Source: Cylindrotheca closterium
Lineage: Eukaryota > Bacillariophyta > Bacillariophyceae > Bacillariales > Bacillariaceae
DNA: 64,000 bases
NCBI GenBank assembly: GCA_933822405.4
Contig: CAKOGP040002047.1
Coordinates: 124,834 to 188,833, forward strand
Direction of reading: 5' to 3'
Positions 28,658-39,600 of the stretch are shown here, piece by piece. How positions within the stretch are numbered: the stretch's first letter is position 1; each line of letters starts with the position of its first letter. The translations under genes were made by a program, and so were the position numbers. The notes under the pieces are model-generated. The model did not search any database, was not told where the DNA came from, and saw nothing but the letters and a program-made list of their open reading frames with translations.

Positions 28658-29104
28658 TGCTTGAAAGGTCTATCAGTTTTTTGAATGTATGTGCCAGGAC
28701 CGCAACGCGCTTCTTCAAACGTTTGAAACGGTGAAACATCAAACATTACGACCAAAAAAGCAAAGCGGATGACCAAAGTTGATGGATGCTGTTCGCACCG
28801 GTTCTGACTGGAACATGTGGGTTGATAAGTAATGATTATGACTATGCCAGTCGCGGGTCATAATATGACCCAGAACATTTAGGCGGCGGCCAACATCCTT
28901 TTCTTATATATATCCAACTTCGTGCAGGTCAACGGTTCCTGTGCCGGTGCGTTTCTGACTAATTTGATCGAAAGATGGAGGCGTCTTGCAGTCCCCCGCA
29001 AAGGTTCATGCAGTCCAACCAGCTTTTTTGGAATCTGGAGAAAACCACATCAAAACGTGCAACTACTCTATAATAGCAAAGAAAAACGTGAAACCAATCG
29101 AAAA
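28658..29104. promoter_or_regulatory. Divergent promoter region upstream of RPF2
   Basis: About 450 bp. A TATA-like run (ttatatatat, 28904-28913) lies about 190 bp before the RPF2 ATG. The RPF2 frame is open from 28922 but contains no earlier ATG. Confidence 0.35.
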
Positions 29105-30151
29105 ATGGCCCCAACCCAGGAGCAGAAACGGTCGAACAAAGCAAAAGTGCTTGCCGGGGGGAAGCCTGCTAAGGCAAGGATTCAGCGATACCTCAAGTCG
29201 ATTGAACCAAGACTGAAAGAAACTGGAAAGAAGACTCTTTTACTAAAGGGTATCAAATGCAGTCAAGCCATGGGGAATCTATTGAAGGACATGCGGGCAA
29301 TGCAAGCTCCAAATGTTAAACATCTGACAAAGAAGAACGCTATTGTTGCTTTTGAAACGGAGGGTCAGCAGTCTTTGGAGTTTCTGACCACCAAGAACGA
29401 CTGTGCGTTGTTTGCACTTGCCAGTACCAACAAGAAACGACCAAACAATTTGGTATTGGGCCGAACGTTTGATCATCAAATCTTGGATATGGTGGAAGTG
29501 GGTATTCTTCGATTCAAGAGTATCCATGATTATGGAGGTTCCATTCCCAAGAAGCGACTCGGATCCAAACCACTGATGCTATTTCTCGGAGATTTGTGGC
29601 AACAAGATTCTAGCTGCCAAAAGATGCAAAACCTGTTGATTGATTTCTACCGTGGTGATGTCATCGATAAGTTGATGGTCGCTGGATTAGATCATTTAAT
29701 TGTGTTTGTAGCTGCCCAACACCCAAAGACGGAACAGTTGATTGTCCACCAGCACACATATTTCTGCAAGCTCAAGAAGGATCCTAACAACCCTGCCAGC
29801 AAGGTCCCTGTTCCTTACTTGCTTCCATGTGGCCCTGACATGACAATGGCGATTCGAAGAACACAGTTTGCTTCTCCAGATATGTGGAAGGAAGCGTTGA
29901 AACAGCCACAGGCACTCCAGAAGAAGAAGGTCAAGAATCACTCAACAAACATTTTTGGAGAAACCATTGGAAGGTTGCACGTGGAGAAGCAAGACGTCGA
30001 CAAGATGGGAGGACGCAAGGTCAAGGCTCTTCGTCGGGCCGAGAAGGCTGCAAAGCTGGAAGAGATGGAAGCGTTGGAGAACGAACTAGAAAAGGAAGGA
30101 AACGAACTGGGTCAAGAGTTCAAACAAACGTTTGGTTTCAAACAGACTTAG
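29105..30151 (+). CDS. RPF2: Ribosome biogenesis protein RPF2 (Brix domain)
   Basis: Single exon, 348 aa from ATG 29105 (MAPTQEQKRSNKAKVLAGG). The Brix domain spans about residues 30-250: GKKTLLLKGIKCSQAMGNLL, DMRAMQAPNVKHLTKKNAIV, FLTTKNDCALFALASTNKKR, PNNLVLGRTFDHQILDMVEV, KPLMLFLGDLW. The signature of the RPF2 subfamily is RTFDHQILDMVE plus the C-terminal KNIxGxTxGRLHVxKQD motif (NIFGETIGRLHVEKQD) and a Lys-rich tail. RPF2 works with RRS1 to load the 5S RNP on pre-60S particles in the nucleolus. The frame continues upstream to 28922, but Kozak context (aaaaATGGCC) and family length favour 29105. Confidence 0.95.
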   Translation: MAPTQEQKRSNKAKVLAGGKPAKARIQRYLKSIEPRLKETGKKTLLLKGIKCSQAMGNLLKDMRAMQAPNVKHLTKKNAIVAFETEGQQSLEFLTTKNDCALFALASTNKKRPNNLVLGRTFDHQILDMVEVGILRFKSIHDYGGSIPKKRLGSKPLMLFLGDLWQQDSSCQKMQNLLIDFYRGDVIDKLMVAGLDHLIVFVAAQHPKTEQLIVHQHTYFCKLKKDPNNPASKVPVPYLLPCGPDMTMAIRRTQFASPDMWKEALKQPQALQKKKVKNHSTNIFGETIGRLHVEKQDVDKMGGRKVKALRRAEKAAKLEEMEALENELEKEGNELGQEFKQTFGFKQT

Positions 30152-30368
30152 ACGAAGATAATATGAAAAATCTTCAAACTGCTACCAGTACTGGTACGAC
30201 TAAAGGAATTGTAACAAGCATTTTTATAAAATATATTGATATACCATTGCAGTATGCGCAAGTGTGGCTAGACGAGGACGTCGACAAGACGACCTTAGTG
30301 TGTATCTCCTTGCAATCATTAACAATAAAGCTCCAAAAGGAAGAATACTATGTAGCAGCAAAGGATCC

Positions 30369-31489
30369 TCATACTGTCAATGGTGTACCAACTGGATGTC
30401 CAGTCTTGGTCAAGAATTTTCCTGGATAGGTTTCGTATTCTCCGGTATGACGCGCCATTTGAGCAAGCACACAGCACGTGCAGCAGCAGGCACATACAAC
30501 ATCCTCGTAACCATGGCATTGCTGTTCTGGAATTGAATATTGAATTCTAACACTTCTCCGAGTATTGCAAAGACTAAAAATGCTGTAAACCGAAAATGCT
30601 GTGCTTCCAAGAGATTTCAACGCCCAAAGTACTGGAGGGAGATTCTCTGGATCATATGGCATCGATGCCAACTCCAAGGAAGTAGAATATACGACGTAAG
30701 CCGCAAGGATCATCAAAACAACTTTGAATGTATTCTTTGTTGCAATTTGCGGTCCGGGAAGTCCCAGCCAAGTCAGGTGAAGCCTTGTCATGATTTGAGC
30801 CATGGAAATTGTGGAGCAGCAGCAAGCGCAAAGAAACGAGGGATGGAAGCATCCTAATGACAGAAAATCGAAAAGGCCATCCTTCCATCTTCCTGTTGGT
30901 GCGGAAATTCTGTTTGTTTCAATATCCAAAGGCAATGGAACCCAAAATGTTTGGCCCTCTTCCACTCCTCCTTCTGGCTGCAAAACAAGGAAAGAGCAAG
31001 GAACAGAAAGATAATGTGAGACGAACTCTCAATCATTGGTTGACATAATGTTTTCCGTCAGCCAATGACGGGTGCAAATGCTAAAGGTAAATCAATTCCG
31101 CAGGAGTCAATCAATTGTGGAAATGCTCGTTGACTCTCCGTTGTGATGTTGAATACTCTTTATAACAAAATCCACAACCTCTCCTTCCCACTTCAAATTT
31201 CCCTCATTCCTAGATCCAAAACCGACGCTGATCTTGGCATTTCCTTCAGCGAATTGTAGATTGATTCACGGCTGATTCCGTAGATTGATTGCACCTTTGA
31301 TGGATTGACTTCAATTGAATTATACATGCAATAAATAGTACCTACCACTTTGCAACTGAACGGTGTTCCGTCTGCTAGAACCGCTTCAAATGAATAGCCT
31401 TCTGGAAGGGACGTGGGTGCCGTAACATGCACCATAAGAGGGTGCGACCCCTCTACGTCGTGAGCTTCGTATTCCTTGTTATCAGCCAT
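30369..31489 (-). CDS. PLAC8-family Cys-rich membrane protein (2 exons)
   Basis: Exons 31489..31346 and 30977..30369, with a 368-bp intron (GTAGGT...TTTGCAG) in phase 0, giving 250 aa. Exon 1 (MADNKEYEAHDVEG ... LPEGYSFEAVLADGTPFSCKV) and exon 2 (PEGGVEEGQTFWVPLPL) join at a point typical of diatom PLAC8 proteins, where an LPxGYxFEA segment precedes VPxGGVxEGQTF. The PLAC8 domain follows: RWKDGLFDFLSLGCFHPSFL, ACCCSTISMAQIM, a hydrophobic segment, and the second Cys cluster CACCCTCCVLAQMARHTGEY. Family members act in membrane-associated roles such as cell-size control and cadmium or calcium handling. Which applies here is unknown. The exon borders depend on my reading; a one-base ambiguity near 30960 was resolved by frame. 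Confidence 0.8.
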
Positions 31490-31845
31490 TGTTGTTTTGT
31501 TGTTGTATGAATTGAGCGCGAGATGTGTGTTCTTTGACGATGGCAATAACACTCCAACTCCAAGACGAAAGAATGTGGTGGGAGCCAAAGCTGGGTTTTC
31601 CGTTGAAAGACAAATACCCGCCAGAAAACGCACCAATGTTGCAGTGAGCCAATCCAATATTTCGTTATCTACAGATACATATGTTTTTAATATTTACTTT
31701 TTCATTTGGTGCGTGTGCTACTTCCAGAAAAAAGGCATCTTCGTATCTGTTTACCCCCTACCGCTACTGTACGTGTACTTAGACCTCGTTCGATACCACG
31801 TGTATGTACTGCAGAGGTTTTGATCATGATTTTGTTTTTAAAATT
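31490..31845. other. Intergenic region
   Basis: About 355 bp between the PLAC8 start and the armadillo gene 3' end. A GTAC palindrome lies near 31766 (actgtacgtgtac). Confidence 0.35.
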
Positions 31846-33987
31846 TTAATAGGACATAGTATCTCCATCCATGTTATTCAGGATAAAGTTCATTGGGTCT
31901 TTGCAATCTGGGTATTTATCGCCAGCCACTGTCACAAGCTCGACAATGTTGGCTGCAAACATGGGCTTGTAATTGTCTGGAATACATATCTGCTTGAGAA
32001 CAAGACAGGCTCGTTTTTGGACTTCAGCATCTTCGGAATGCAGAACCATTGTGAGCACAATGGCATCCAAAGCTTCCTCGTCGACAATTTGCATTCGGTT
32101 GTCATCCGAGACGTCCCCAAGATTGTACAGGACACCGCAAGCAACATCTTGAATGCCTGCAGCATCTGGATGAGCCTGCATCACAGTGACAATAGCGTTG
32201 ATACCGCCGACTTCAATAACAATTCCAGCATTGTGAGCATCGAGAGATAGATTGTACAAGGCTCGAAGACTCTTTTCTAGCACTTGTCTTTCTTCTGAAT
32301 GAACCCAAAGGGCTCGCACAACAACATCAATTCCACCACAATCACCAATTACTTCCTTGTTTTCTTCCGTTGTGGCCAAGTTGGCCAGTGTCCACGCTCC
32401 TTCCAGTTGGACTGCAGCTACATCCCGTTGAACTTGCATCGCACTAATGATGGAGTCCACGCCACCGTTGTTGGCAATTTCGGTCTTGTTTTCATCATTG
32501 CCGGAAGACAAATGTCGCAATGCCCGCAGAGCAGCCTCTAATAGTCCAACATGATTAGGATTCATGACCATGGCAATGACAATGGTTCCTCCAGCACTTT
32601 CCATTAGCTTTTTCTTAAGTGAAGATTCATGGGACGCCATGTTGGCAACTGCTTGACAAGCCTTGACTAAAATCTTTGGATTCGCAGTGTGCGCATTCAT
32701 AGCTTCTATCATTCTCTCCAGTGCGCCCTTGTTGACTAGAGTATTAAGATTCTTCTTGGCGACTGCCAAGTTGGCAATGGTTGACAATGCTTGTTCTTGA
32801 AATCCAGCATCGTTTGTGTTCTTCTCCATTGTGGTCAAAATGGGTTCCATGATACCACCCTTGACAAAATATTCTTGGCACCGCGTCGTTCCAGCTAGAT
32901 TGAAGACGGCACTGCATCCCCACTTTTGGATGTGGATATTGTCCAGATTGGCATTCATGGCCTTGGAAATGGTGCGTGGAACTCGTTGATCAATCATGTA
33001 GCTGTGATCCTCTTTGATCAGTTTCATGGTAGCGAATTCTTCCATACATTTTTCAATTTCCTCGGGTTTGTCTGTGGCACTATCGAGCTTTTTCACCGCC
33101 TTTTGTAATTTTTCTTTTGTATGCGTGGCGTCTGAAGACGAATTGGAGGCTACAGTGGCATGATTTCCTTGTAGAATCGTGGACGTTTCCGGTTCTCTGG
33201 AAGGAGGAATCGGAGGCAAGTTGGATGGTGGACGGTCGTCATAGTTGGATTGACCTCCATCACCAAGGCCAGCACTAGCACTGCCAAATCCAATACTCGC
33301 GCTTCCAAAGGCAGCGCTGGCACCACCATCATAGTCTGCACCATAATCGTCGTACAAGGCAGCCTCTGCTACCGGTGGCGGTGCAGCGGCAGCGGGTGCC
33401 GAAACCGCAGCCGCAACAGGTGCCGGCGCCACAGTGGCCTGTACAGTCATGGCTCGACTGGCCGACGAGCCACCACGAGAATTGGATCCAGTACTGTGCA
33501 AGGATCGATTGGAATTCGAACGAGTAGGGTTGCTAGCGCCCATTGATCTGACGGGAAGGCTATTGGTGCGAGGTGCCGCCACAGCAGCAGAGACTGGTGG
33601 CATGGATGCTGGCCGATTGGCCCGAGTGGCGGCCAAGGCAGAAGATCCAGCGCCCACAGTTGCCGAAGCAGCCAATGGTCCCGTGGAACGTCCCGAGGTG
33701 GAAAGACTTGGACCTCCCCCAGGGCCTCCTGGTCTTGTGGAACCACTTGCAGGGCGCACTGGAGCTGGACCTCCTCCTCCTCCTTCACCACTACACTTTA
33801 AGCACCTTCCATTCTTTACCTTTCCTGGAACATCCAAAGGAATCATTTTGAAGACCTTCTTTTTGAAACACTTTTGGCCACAGGAAACGCATTCACCCCG
33901 CTTCTTACGCATGGCCGCAAGCTCTTGCGGCGTCATGACCGAACCGGTCTGGTTGAAGTCGCTTCCGAGATTTTCCATTAAATTCAT
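31846..33987 (-). CDS. Armadillo-repeat protein with N-terminal Cys motif
   Basis: Single exon, 713 aa. N-terminus: MNLMENLGSDFNQTG, then RGECVSCGQKCFKKK and GRCLKCSGEGGGG; the two CxxC pairs (C-x2-C-x3-C and C-x2-C) suggest a small zinc ribbon. Residues about 70-330 are low-complexity Ala/Pro/Ser/Gly with NSNRSLHSTGSNSRG. The C-terminal half is an armadillo superhelix with repeated NLA/NLS blocks: ALSTIANLAVAKKNLNTLVN, ACQAVANMASHESSLKKKLM, EGAWTLANLATTEENKEVIG, SLRALYNLSLDAHNAGIVIE, and so on. Such proteins are scaffolds. The partner is unknown. Confidence 0.88.
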   Translation of the reverse strand: MNLMENLGSDFNQTGSVMTPQELAAMRKKRGECVSCGQKCFKKKVFKMIPLDVPGKVKNGRCLKCSGEGGGGGPAPVRPASGSTRPGGPGGGPSLSTSGRSTGPLAASATVGAGSSALAATRANRPASMPPVSAAVAAPRTNSLPVRSMGASNPTRSNSNRSLHSTGSNSRGGSSASRAMTVQATVAPAPVAAAVSAPAAAAPPPVAEAALYDDYGADYDGGASAAFGSASIGFGSASAGLGDGGQSNYDDRPPSNLPPIPPSREPETSTILQGNHATVASNSSSDATHTKEKLQKAVKKLDSATDKPEEIEKCMEEFATMKLIKEDHSYMIDQRVPRTISKAMNANLDNIHIQKWGCSAVFNLAGTTRCQEYFVKGGIMEPILTTMEKNTNDAGFQEQALSTIANLAVAKKNLNTLVNKGALERMIEAMNAHTANPKILVKACQAVANMASHESSLKKKLMESAGGTIVIAMVMNPNHVGLLEAALRALRHLSSGNDENKTEIANNGGVDSIISAMQVQRDVAAVQLEGAWTLANLATTEENKEVIGDCGGIDVVVRALWVHSEERQVLEKSLRALYNLSLDAHNAGIVIEVGGINAIVTVMQAHPDAAGIQDVACGVLYNLGDVSDDNRMQIVDEEALDAIVLTMVLHSEDAEVQKRACLVLKQICIPDNYKPMFAANIVELVTVAGDKYPDCKDPMNFILNNMDGDTMSY

Positions 33988-34724
33988 CTTGGCGGCGGTG
34001 TTTTTGTTTTATGAATAATGTACTAATCAAATGGAACGAAAGATAGTTGATTGGAATGATTGGATTGGATTGGATTGATTGATTGATCGACTCAAAAGAA
34101 AGGTTTCTCTTGGTTCAACAATTATCAATCTTGATGGACAGCGAAAACACCAGCGCAGTGATGATGATTCGACACTGTGAAGGATTCTTCTTGTCTGATG
34201 AAACCAGCCTTGTTTGTTGCGTGGAAGCAGAAGGAAGGTAGGAAGGAAGGTGGGTTTCGAAGCAAAGGATTGATTGCTGAGGAGGGGAAGGGATGCCTGA
34301 AGACGAACGAACACATTGAAACCAAAAAGACCCTGGCACAAGAAGGCGGGCGGACTCTTTATTGTTTGGGACAGTACTACACTGTGCACATATCTACGGC
34401 CAACACAATCTCGCGCGAGTCTTTTTTATATATCAAAGTGTGATTTGATGGATTCCATATAAAAAGGGATCGAAGGATTCAAGGATCCATAACGAGAAAG
34501 TGTGCTTGCGTGAGTGTGAGAGAAAGTGACTAACAATTGATGGATGGTGATACAGTACCAGGTACCAGGTACCAGTTGCCGGTACCATTGGTACCATACT
34601 CCTATGTACCGTACCTGTGGAAAGTAGTCAGTTTAGTTTTCTAGTACCGGTATGTTGATTTCTAAAATAACATTATAATAGAATTCTAAATAGTATCCAA
34701 TATTCTCGCTGGGGGCAGAAATCG
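33988..34724. promoter_or_regulatory. Intergenic region with GTACC palindrome array
   Basis: About 740 bp upstream of the armadillo gene (start 33987, minus) and downstream of the minus-strand gene ending at 34725. It has a TATA-like tatataaaaaggg near 34455 and the densest GTACC cluster of the window. Confidence 0.4.
34551..34652. repeat. GTACC-rich palindromic cluster
   Basis: Repeated overlapping GGTACC/GTACC units (accaggtaccaggtaccag, gccggtaccattggtacc, tgtaccgtacctg, agtaccggt) over about 100 bp. Many of the units are self-complementary. Confidence 0.8.
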
Positions 34725-35936
34725 TCATAAGATACTATCATCAAAGCATAATTCTTGCCTCTTGCTAGTTGGTGCTGTCGTTTTCCCCAATCCATCTTCT
34801 TTTTCTTTTCGTTGCTTTTCGACCAACCATGCGGGTAGATTCGACACCCCTCGTCCTCTTCCACGTCCTGCTCCTCTAAGTGTGTTGGTTCTTTGGTCCT
34901 CCATTATCATCATTGAGGCCGCACCATAATCGTCGCTCTGCTGTTCCTCGTCCGGCACTAGAGATTTTCGTTCTTGTTGCAACTTTTCCCGTAGCAGGCG
35001 TTGATCTTCCAGAGCTTGACGTTGTTGGTCTTCCATGACTTTTCGTTTTTCCAGTAGCGTTTTGCGTTCCAAATATTGCAACAAATCATTGGGAACATAG
35101 GGATCGTATACATCTAAAATCTCAGGTGTTATGACATTGTTGTTGTTGTGATTGTTGTTGAAGGAATTTTCATTCTCGTCATTATCATCATCATCGTCAT
35201 CATTATGGAATTGAGAATGGGGTTGGTAATGCGATGATGATGATGATTGATGCTGCTGCTGCTCCGATTGTAGGGATTGGTGAATATCAATGACTTTTGG
35301 ATTGTGGGATGGTTTATGCTGTTGTTGGTGGGGTTTCGTAACGACAGATGCCGTTGTGGTTGTAGTCGTATACACGGATGCTTGAAATTGAGATGTTGTT
35401 GTTGTTGTTCTTGTTGTTCTTGTTGTTGTTTCTGTAGTTGTCTCGCTTTTATCCAAAGCTGGCGTGGAAGCGGTTAACGAATCATCCATGGGTGGTGGAT
35501 GATTTGCCTTGGTGGTGGTAGTGGTTGCTGGAGTCGGCCGCGGTCGTTTCTTTCGTCTGGCTGCAGCTGGGACAAACGCCATGCTGGTGCCGGCAGATCC
35601 GACAGTCTTTAGGAAGGAGCTCTGGACGGCTGGAGCAGCCGCTGATGTTGACGTAGATGTTGACGTTGCTCCTTCCACCTTTGATGTAGCTGGACCTTTC
35701 AAAGAAGAAGCTGACATTACCCCCGCTGCTTCCACGTTGTTGGTGGAGGAACTAGCACCGTTCTGTTCTACCTGCTGTGTTTCATTTTGATTACTATTAC
35801 TTCCACCCTTTTTTGCCGCTGGAAGATCGCCAAACAGACCTCCAGATTGATTCTTTGTCGATGAAGAAGACGGCGGTTCTTTCTTTGTTGTCTTCTTCTT
35901 TGCTGTTGGAAGATCACCAAATAAATCTCCGTACAT
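34725..35936 (-). CDS. Low-complexity protein with LFGDLP repeats, possibly splicing-related
   Basis: Single exon, 403 aa from ATG 35936 (MYGDLFGDLPTAKKK); the frame stays open upstream, but that part covers an octamer repeat and the transposon edge. LFGDLPTAKK and LFGDLPAAKK are an N-terminal duplication. Then come Ser/Thr-rich stretches and a basic FVPAAARRKKRPRPTP. After Thr, Gln/His and Asp/Asn runs there is VYDPYVPNDLLQYLERK, a charged coiled coil (RQALEDQRLLREKLQQERKS), and GRGRGVSNLPAWLVEKQRK at the end. A YDPxxPNDYxxY block and NLPAWxxxK occur in splicing factors such as SPF45 and SF1-like proteins, so a spliceosomal link is a guess. The gene is divergent from ARP4, with the transposable element inserted between. 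Confidence 0.65.
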   Translation of the reverse strand: MYGDLFGDLPTAKKKTTKKEPPSSSSTKNQSGGLFGDLPAAKKGGSNSNQNETQQVEQNGASSSTNNVEAAGVMSASSLKGPATSKVEGATSTSTSTSAAAPAVQSSFLKTVGSAGTSMAFVPAAARRKKRPRPTPATTTTTKANHPPPMDDSLTASTPALDKSETTTETTTRTTRTTTTTSQFQASVYTTTTTTASVVTKPHQQQHKPSHNPKVIDIHQSLQSEQQQHQSSSSSHYQPHSQFHNDDDDDDNDENENSFNNNHNNNNVITPEILDVYDPYVPNDLLQYLERKTLLEKRKVMEDQQRQALEDQRLLREKLQQERKSLVPDEEQQSDDYGAASMMIMEDQRTNTLRGAGRGRGRGVSNLPAWLVEKQRKEKEDGLGKTTAPTSKRQELCFDDSIL

Positions 35937-35970
35937 GATGATGATGATGAAAGGTTGTGTGCGAAATATG

Positions 35971-36008
35971 CATTTGTGTATTTGTGTATTTGTGTATTTG
36001 TGTATTTT
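35971..36008. repeat. Octamer tandem repeat (atttgtgt)n
   Basis: Four to five copies of an 8-bp unit (atttgtgt), just 5' of the minus-strand start at 35936 and about 27 bp from the left end of the mobile element. Confidence 0.9.
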
Positions 36009-36035
36009 CAATTTATGGTACCTGGTACCTATACT

Positions 36036-36063
36036 AGGGGTTGTCAATGAACCCAACCCAACT
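36036..36063 (+). repeat. Left terminal inverted repeat
   Basis: 28 bp, identical to the reverse complement of 39938-39965. The ACT before it is repeated after the right end. Confidence 0.9.
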
Positions 36064-36677
36064 ATTTTTGGTTTATTTTTATTGACCAATAGAAGGGCAG
36101 TATTTTTCCCGATATTTGACCACCCCCTTTGAAGCCACGAACCAACTATTTTTGGGGAAAAGCCGGTAGTTTAGGGAGACGTACGATATCTCGTAGATAT
36201 ATTTGCCTACTTATTTTTCGTCGAAAAATAGCATGACCCAACTATTCTTTGTTTAAGTTTGGGCTACGTTTACTCAAAATTGAACTGTTCCACACGATAA
36301 ATCTAAAACATTGGACAAGAATTGTAAAACTTTCATGATAGTATATAAATATGACTAATATGAGCCTTCGAAAATGAATGAGTATATAAAAAACATATAT
36401 ATTCCGGATCGCTGAGTTCCGCTTTCTGTGTAGGCACACGTGGAATTTTGTACGAGGAACAATCGCTCGAGTACGCTTTCCGAAAAGTATATCTATTTCC
36501 GGGTTTCTTCATATACTAAATTCACGCGGTGTTTCTACGTATTTCGTACGTTGATTTTGTACCAATTTGACACAATTCCGATCACAACGAATTTGTTGTT
36601 CATCAAAAAAGACAGAAAATCATGAACCATCAATCGACGACGATGAAACATGCATTTACTTTTATTCAAGGTATTTC

Positions 36678-39600
36678 CTACAAGTATCTTCCACCGGGAA
36701 GATTCTTTTTGCACTGATCACTACAAAAACACATTTCCTCACCATTCTTTTGCATGTACCAATTTCGATCCATCGCACAGTTATTGTGAATGACGATGTT
36801 GCATCGGGCACATCGGTGTCGCCCAAGTTCCAACTCTTTGGAGCAACCGGCACAAGCACATGGTCCTAGTGGTCCTGGAACTGATATTGGCGGATATGGA
36901 TGCCTGATTCCAAATCTGTCAATGAGTTCTTGAAGATATGTGGGTGATGTTTGGTCGTGATGTCCGATGGCAACAGCTGGAGGCCCAGTTGGACCACGAC
37001 CAACACCATACTCTTCCATCATTCGATCCTGTTCTGCATTTGCTTCAATTGAATATCGAGTCGAATTCAAGACACGAGGTGAGTGGTCTATCGGCTCAAG
37101 CAAGATACCCGCTCCTGCATGAATTGTTGCCTGTTGCAATCTTGCTGGATTCGTTGCATTTGCTGTTGTCTTTTGCTTTCCTCTTCTGAGGTACTTTGGA
37201 TTTTTAGCCAGCGGTCGGACTCGATTTTTATACTGTCGTGCGGCAGGTTTTGCCTTCTGCCTCGATTCCAAGTAAGTTTTATCTGACGGATTTCCATTCT
37301 TAACAATTTCTGACGGCGATACCTTCCTTGCGAAAGTAGAAAGACAGTGGCTTTTTGCATTCTTTCTTGTGAATGCATAGGAAACCTTTTTTTCCAAAAG
37401 GTCCCACATCTCATCGGTAGTACGTTCCAATTGTGCTTCAGTCACTTCTTCGCTCGTGTTACTAGGCATTTCTAACCCATTGTTCTCGAGATACTTGAAA
37501 AATTTCTGCCATTCAACTCGCATCTGTGACTGGAGTGCTGTGGTTGGGAGGTCCTTTGGTCGTAGCTGGCGAAATGGTTTCACATAATTGTTGCCATACC
37601 TTATACCCTTGAGCCAGCATCGAAGCGCTTGGGGAAGGTTTGGCTTTGGAGGGAACTCAAAGTCTTCCGGAACGGACCAGAACCTTTCGGTGTAAAAGTA
37701 TTTTCCTTGATCAGGCTTTTGAAGCAACAATCCACCCCCTTGCTGAACTTGATTTCCAGGTGGCGGAATCTGAGCTGGCTGACCACCTTGGAACTGAGGA
37801 GGCAGGCTCCTAAGCATTGCTTGCAAATGTTCGGTAAGTTGTTTATTTGTTGCGTCTTGGTGCTTTTGAATGATGTCATTGATACCTTTTGCAGTAATGT
37901 TGCCGTTCGAAATTGCATTCTGCTCTATTCCATGGTGAACAGCCGCAACAAGGTCTGCCTTCAATTGCTCGTCGCGCTGCTTCTGGTTGTCCTCACTGAT
38001 TCTTGTTTGTGCAAGTAACTGTATTAAGTTGTCATGAATTGCCTTCATTTGGCAAGTTGTTTCAATGTGTGGCGGGACGCCAGTAACAGTGGTCATGACA
38101 TCGGGAGTTGGTTCAACAGTGATAAGCTGTTGCAATGCGTCAATTTCTGATCCTCTCATGTTGTAGAATGGAACCTTGACAAGTTCGTTGCTTGGGTTAT
38201 GGGCAATGTACTCCTGGAACGACTTGGCATGCCATACCATGCATGCTAGGCAACGCAACAACAAACCTGTAGGATCATAGTCCGCTTCACTATGTGTTTT
38301 TAAGATGGGACCAAAGTTGGCGTTCATGACTTCGCGGATCAGTGGGTGGCCCATCGGATTTGCCATTTTCCAATGTGGAGGTAAGGTCTTGAATGATGGT
38401 TTCATTGGGTCCTTTCCTGATAGTATCTGGCCCAAGTAATGATCGCCAACTGGCAAAAATCTCCAGTATATGTCAAAGACCGAGCCCATTGACCAATCAC
38501 CACGGTGTGCAATAGAAGAAAGGAACGGGGCACATGTGGTTCCTGAGCTTGCATAGCTTGCGGCTCCTTTCCGCAAACCGTAAGCATTGAAGTGCCCTTT
38601 TTGACAATGAGAACTAACAATGTTTCTCCTTTCCTCAGTTTTATTCACAAGAGCTTTCAGCTGTTCTTGATATTTCTTTGCAGCACTGCCGTCCTTGGTA
38701 TTCCACATGAAAAGTTTCTGAGTTTGTCCAAGCTTGTTTTTGTACAAGGCACAGTAGTTACCCATGGCTGTCCACTGGCACAAATAGTGATACTCATGAT
38801 TTGCATAAATGTGTTTAGCAAAACATCTATCGCCATCTTTATCCTTTTTTGCAGTGTCATGTGTAATAGCATGTGCATCCAAAACAATTCTGAAGTTGCT
38901 GAATCCAAGGTAGTCAATGTTGCCACAACGGCTCATGCAATTCCACTGGGTCTTTGTCCAAAAGTCTACCATTGTATTGCCATCTTCAGACGCCCACTTG
39001 CAAATTAATATGTAAAGCTCTTTTGTGATTGGGTCTGCCTCCTTTGTTTGGACATCCCCATTCCCCTTCCCAGCTGCAACCTGTCGCTTGTAGGAGAAAA
39101 GATAAAGATCCAATTTGTCCCAGCACTCTTGGGACAGTGCTTCGCCACGGATTTGGGCACCCCACTTGATAGCATCTCAAAACTTTTGCATGTCTGCCTT
39201 GGTGCGCAGATTGCCTGCTGCAGTTCTCTCTTGATCCATGAGAAACTTGAGAACATAATCTACGTTTAGACCTGCATAAATAAGATCATACTCGTACTTA
39301 TCATAAAAGTACATTGCAGGATCATTCATTTCTGCAGATGTGTTTTTGCGAACACCAACTTCAAAGTATCTGAAGCACTTCTGTTGAAAATACTTTGTCA
39401 TTCTTAGAATTCGATTGCGGTAGTCTCTCCTGGTCTTGTCCGTTTTTTCATGTGACAAAGTTTTTTGAAGTCTTTGCTTGAAGTCATGTCCAAGCTCGTC
39501 TTCAGCATTGGTGGCACCATCTCCCAGAATAGCAGTCGTATTATCGACTGTTCTACTGTTCAGGTGCTTCTTCACGATACTGCTACCACTTCTGTTCATG

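Noticed and set aside
36002..36035. GGTACC repeats next to the left end of the mobile element as part of its terminus
   Set aside because: They are outside the inverted repeat and absent beyond the right end, and similar clusters occur across the window.
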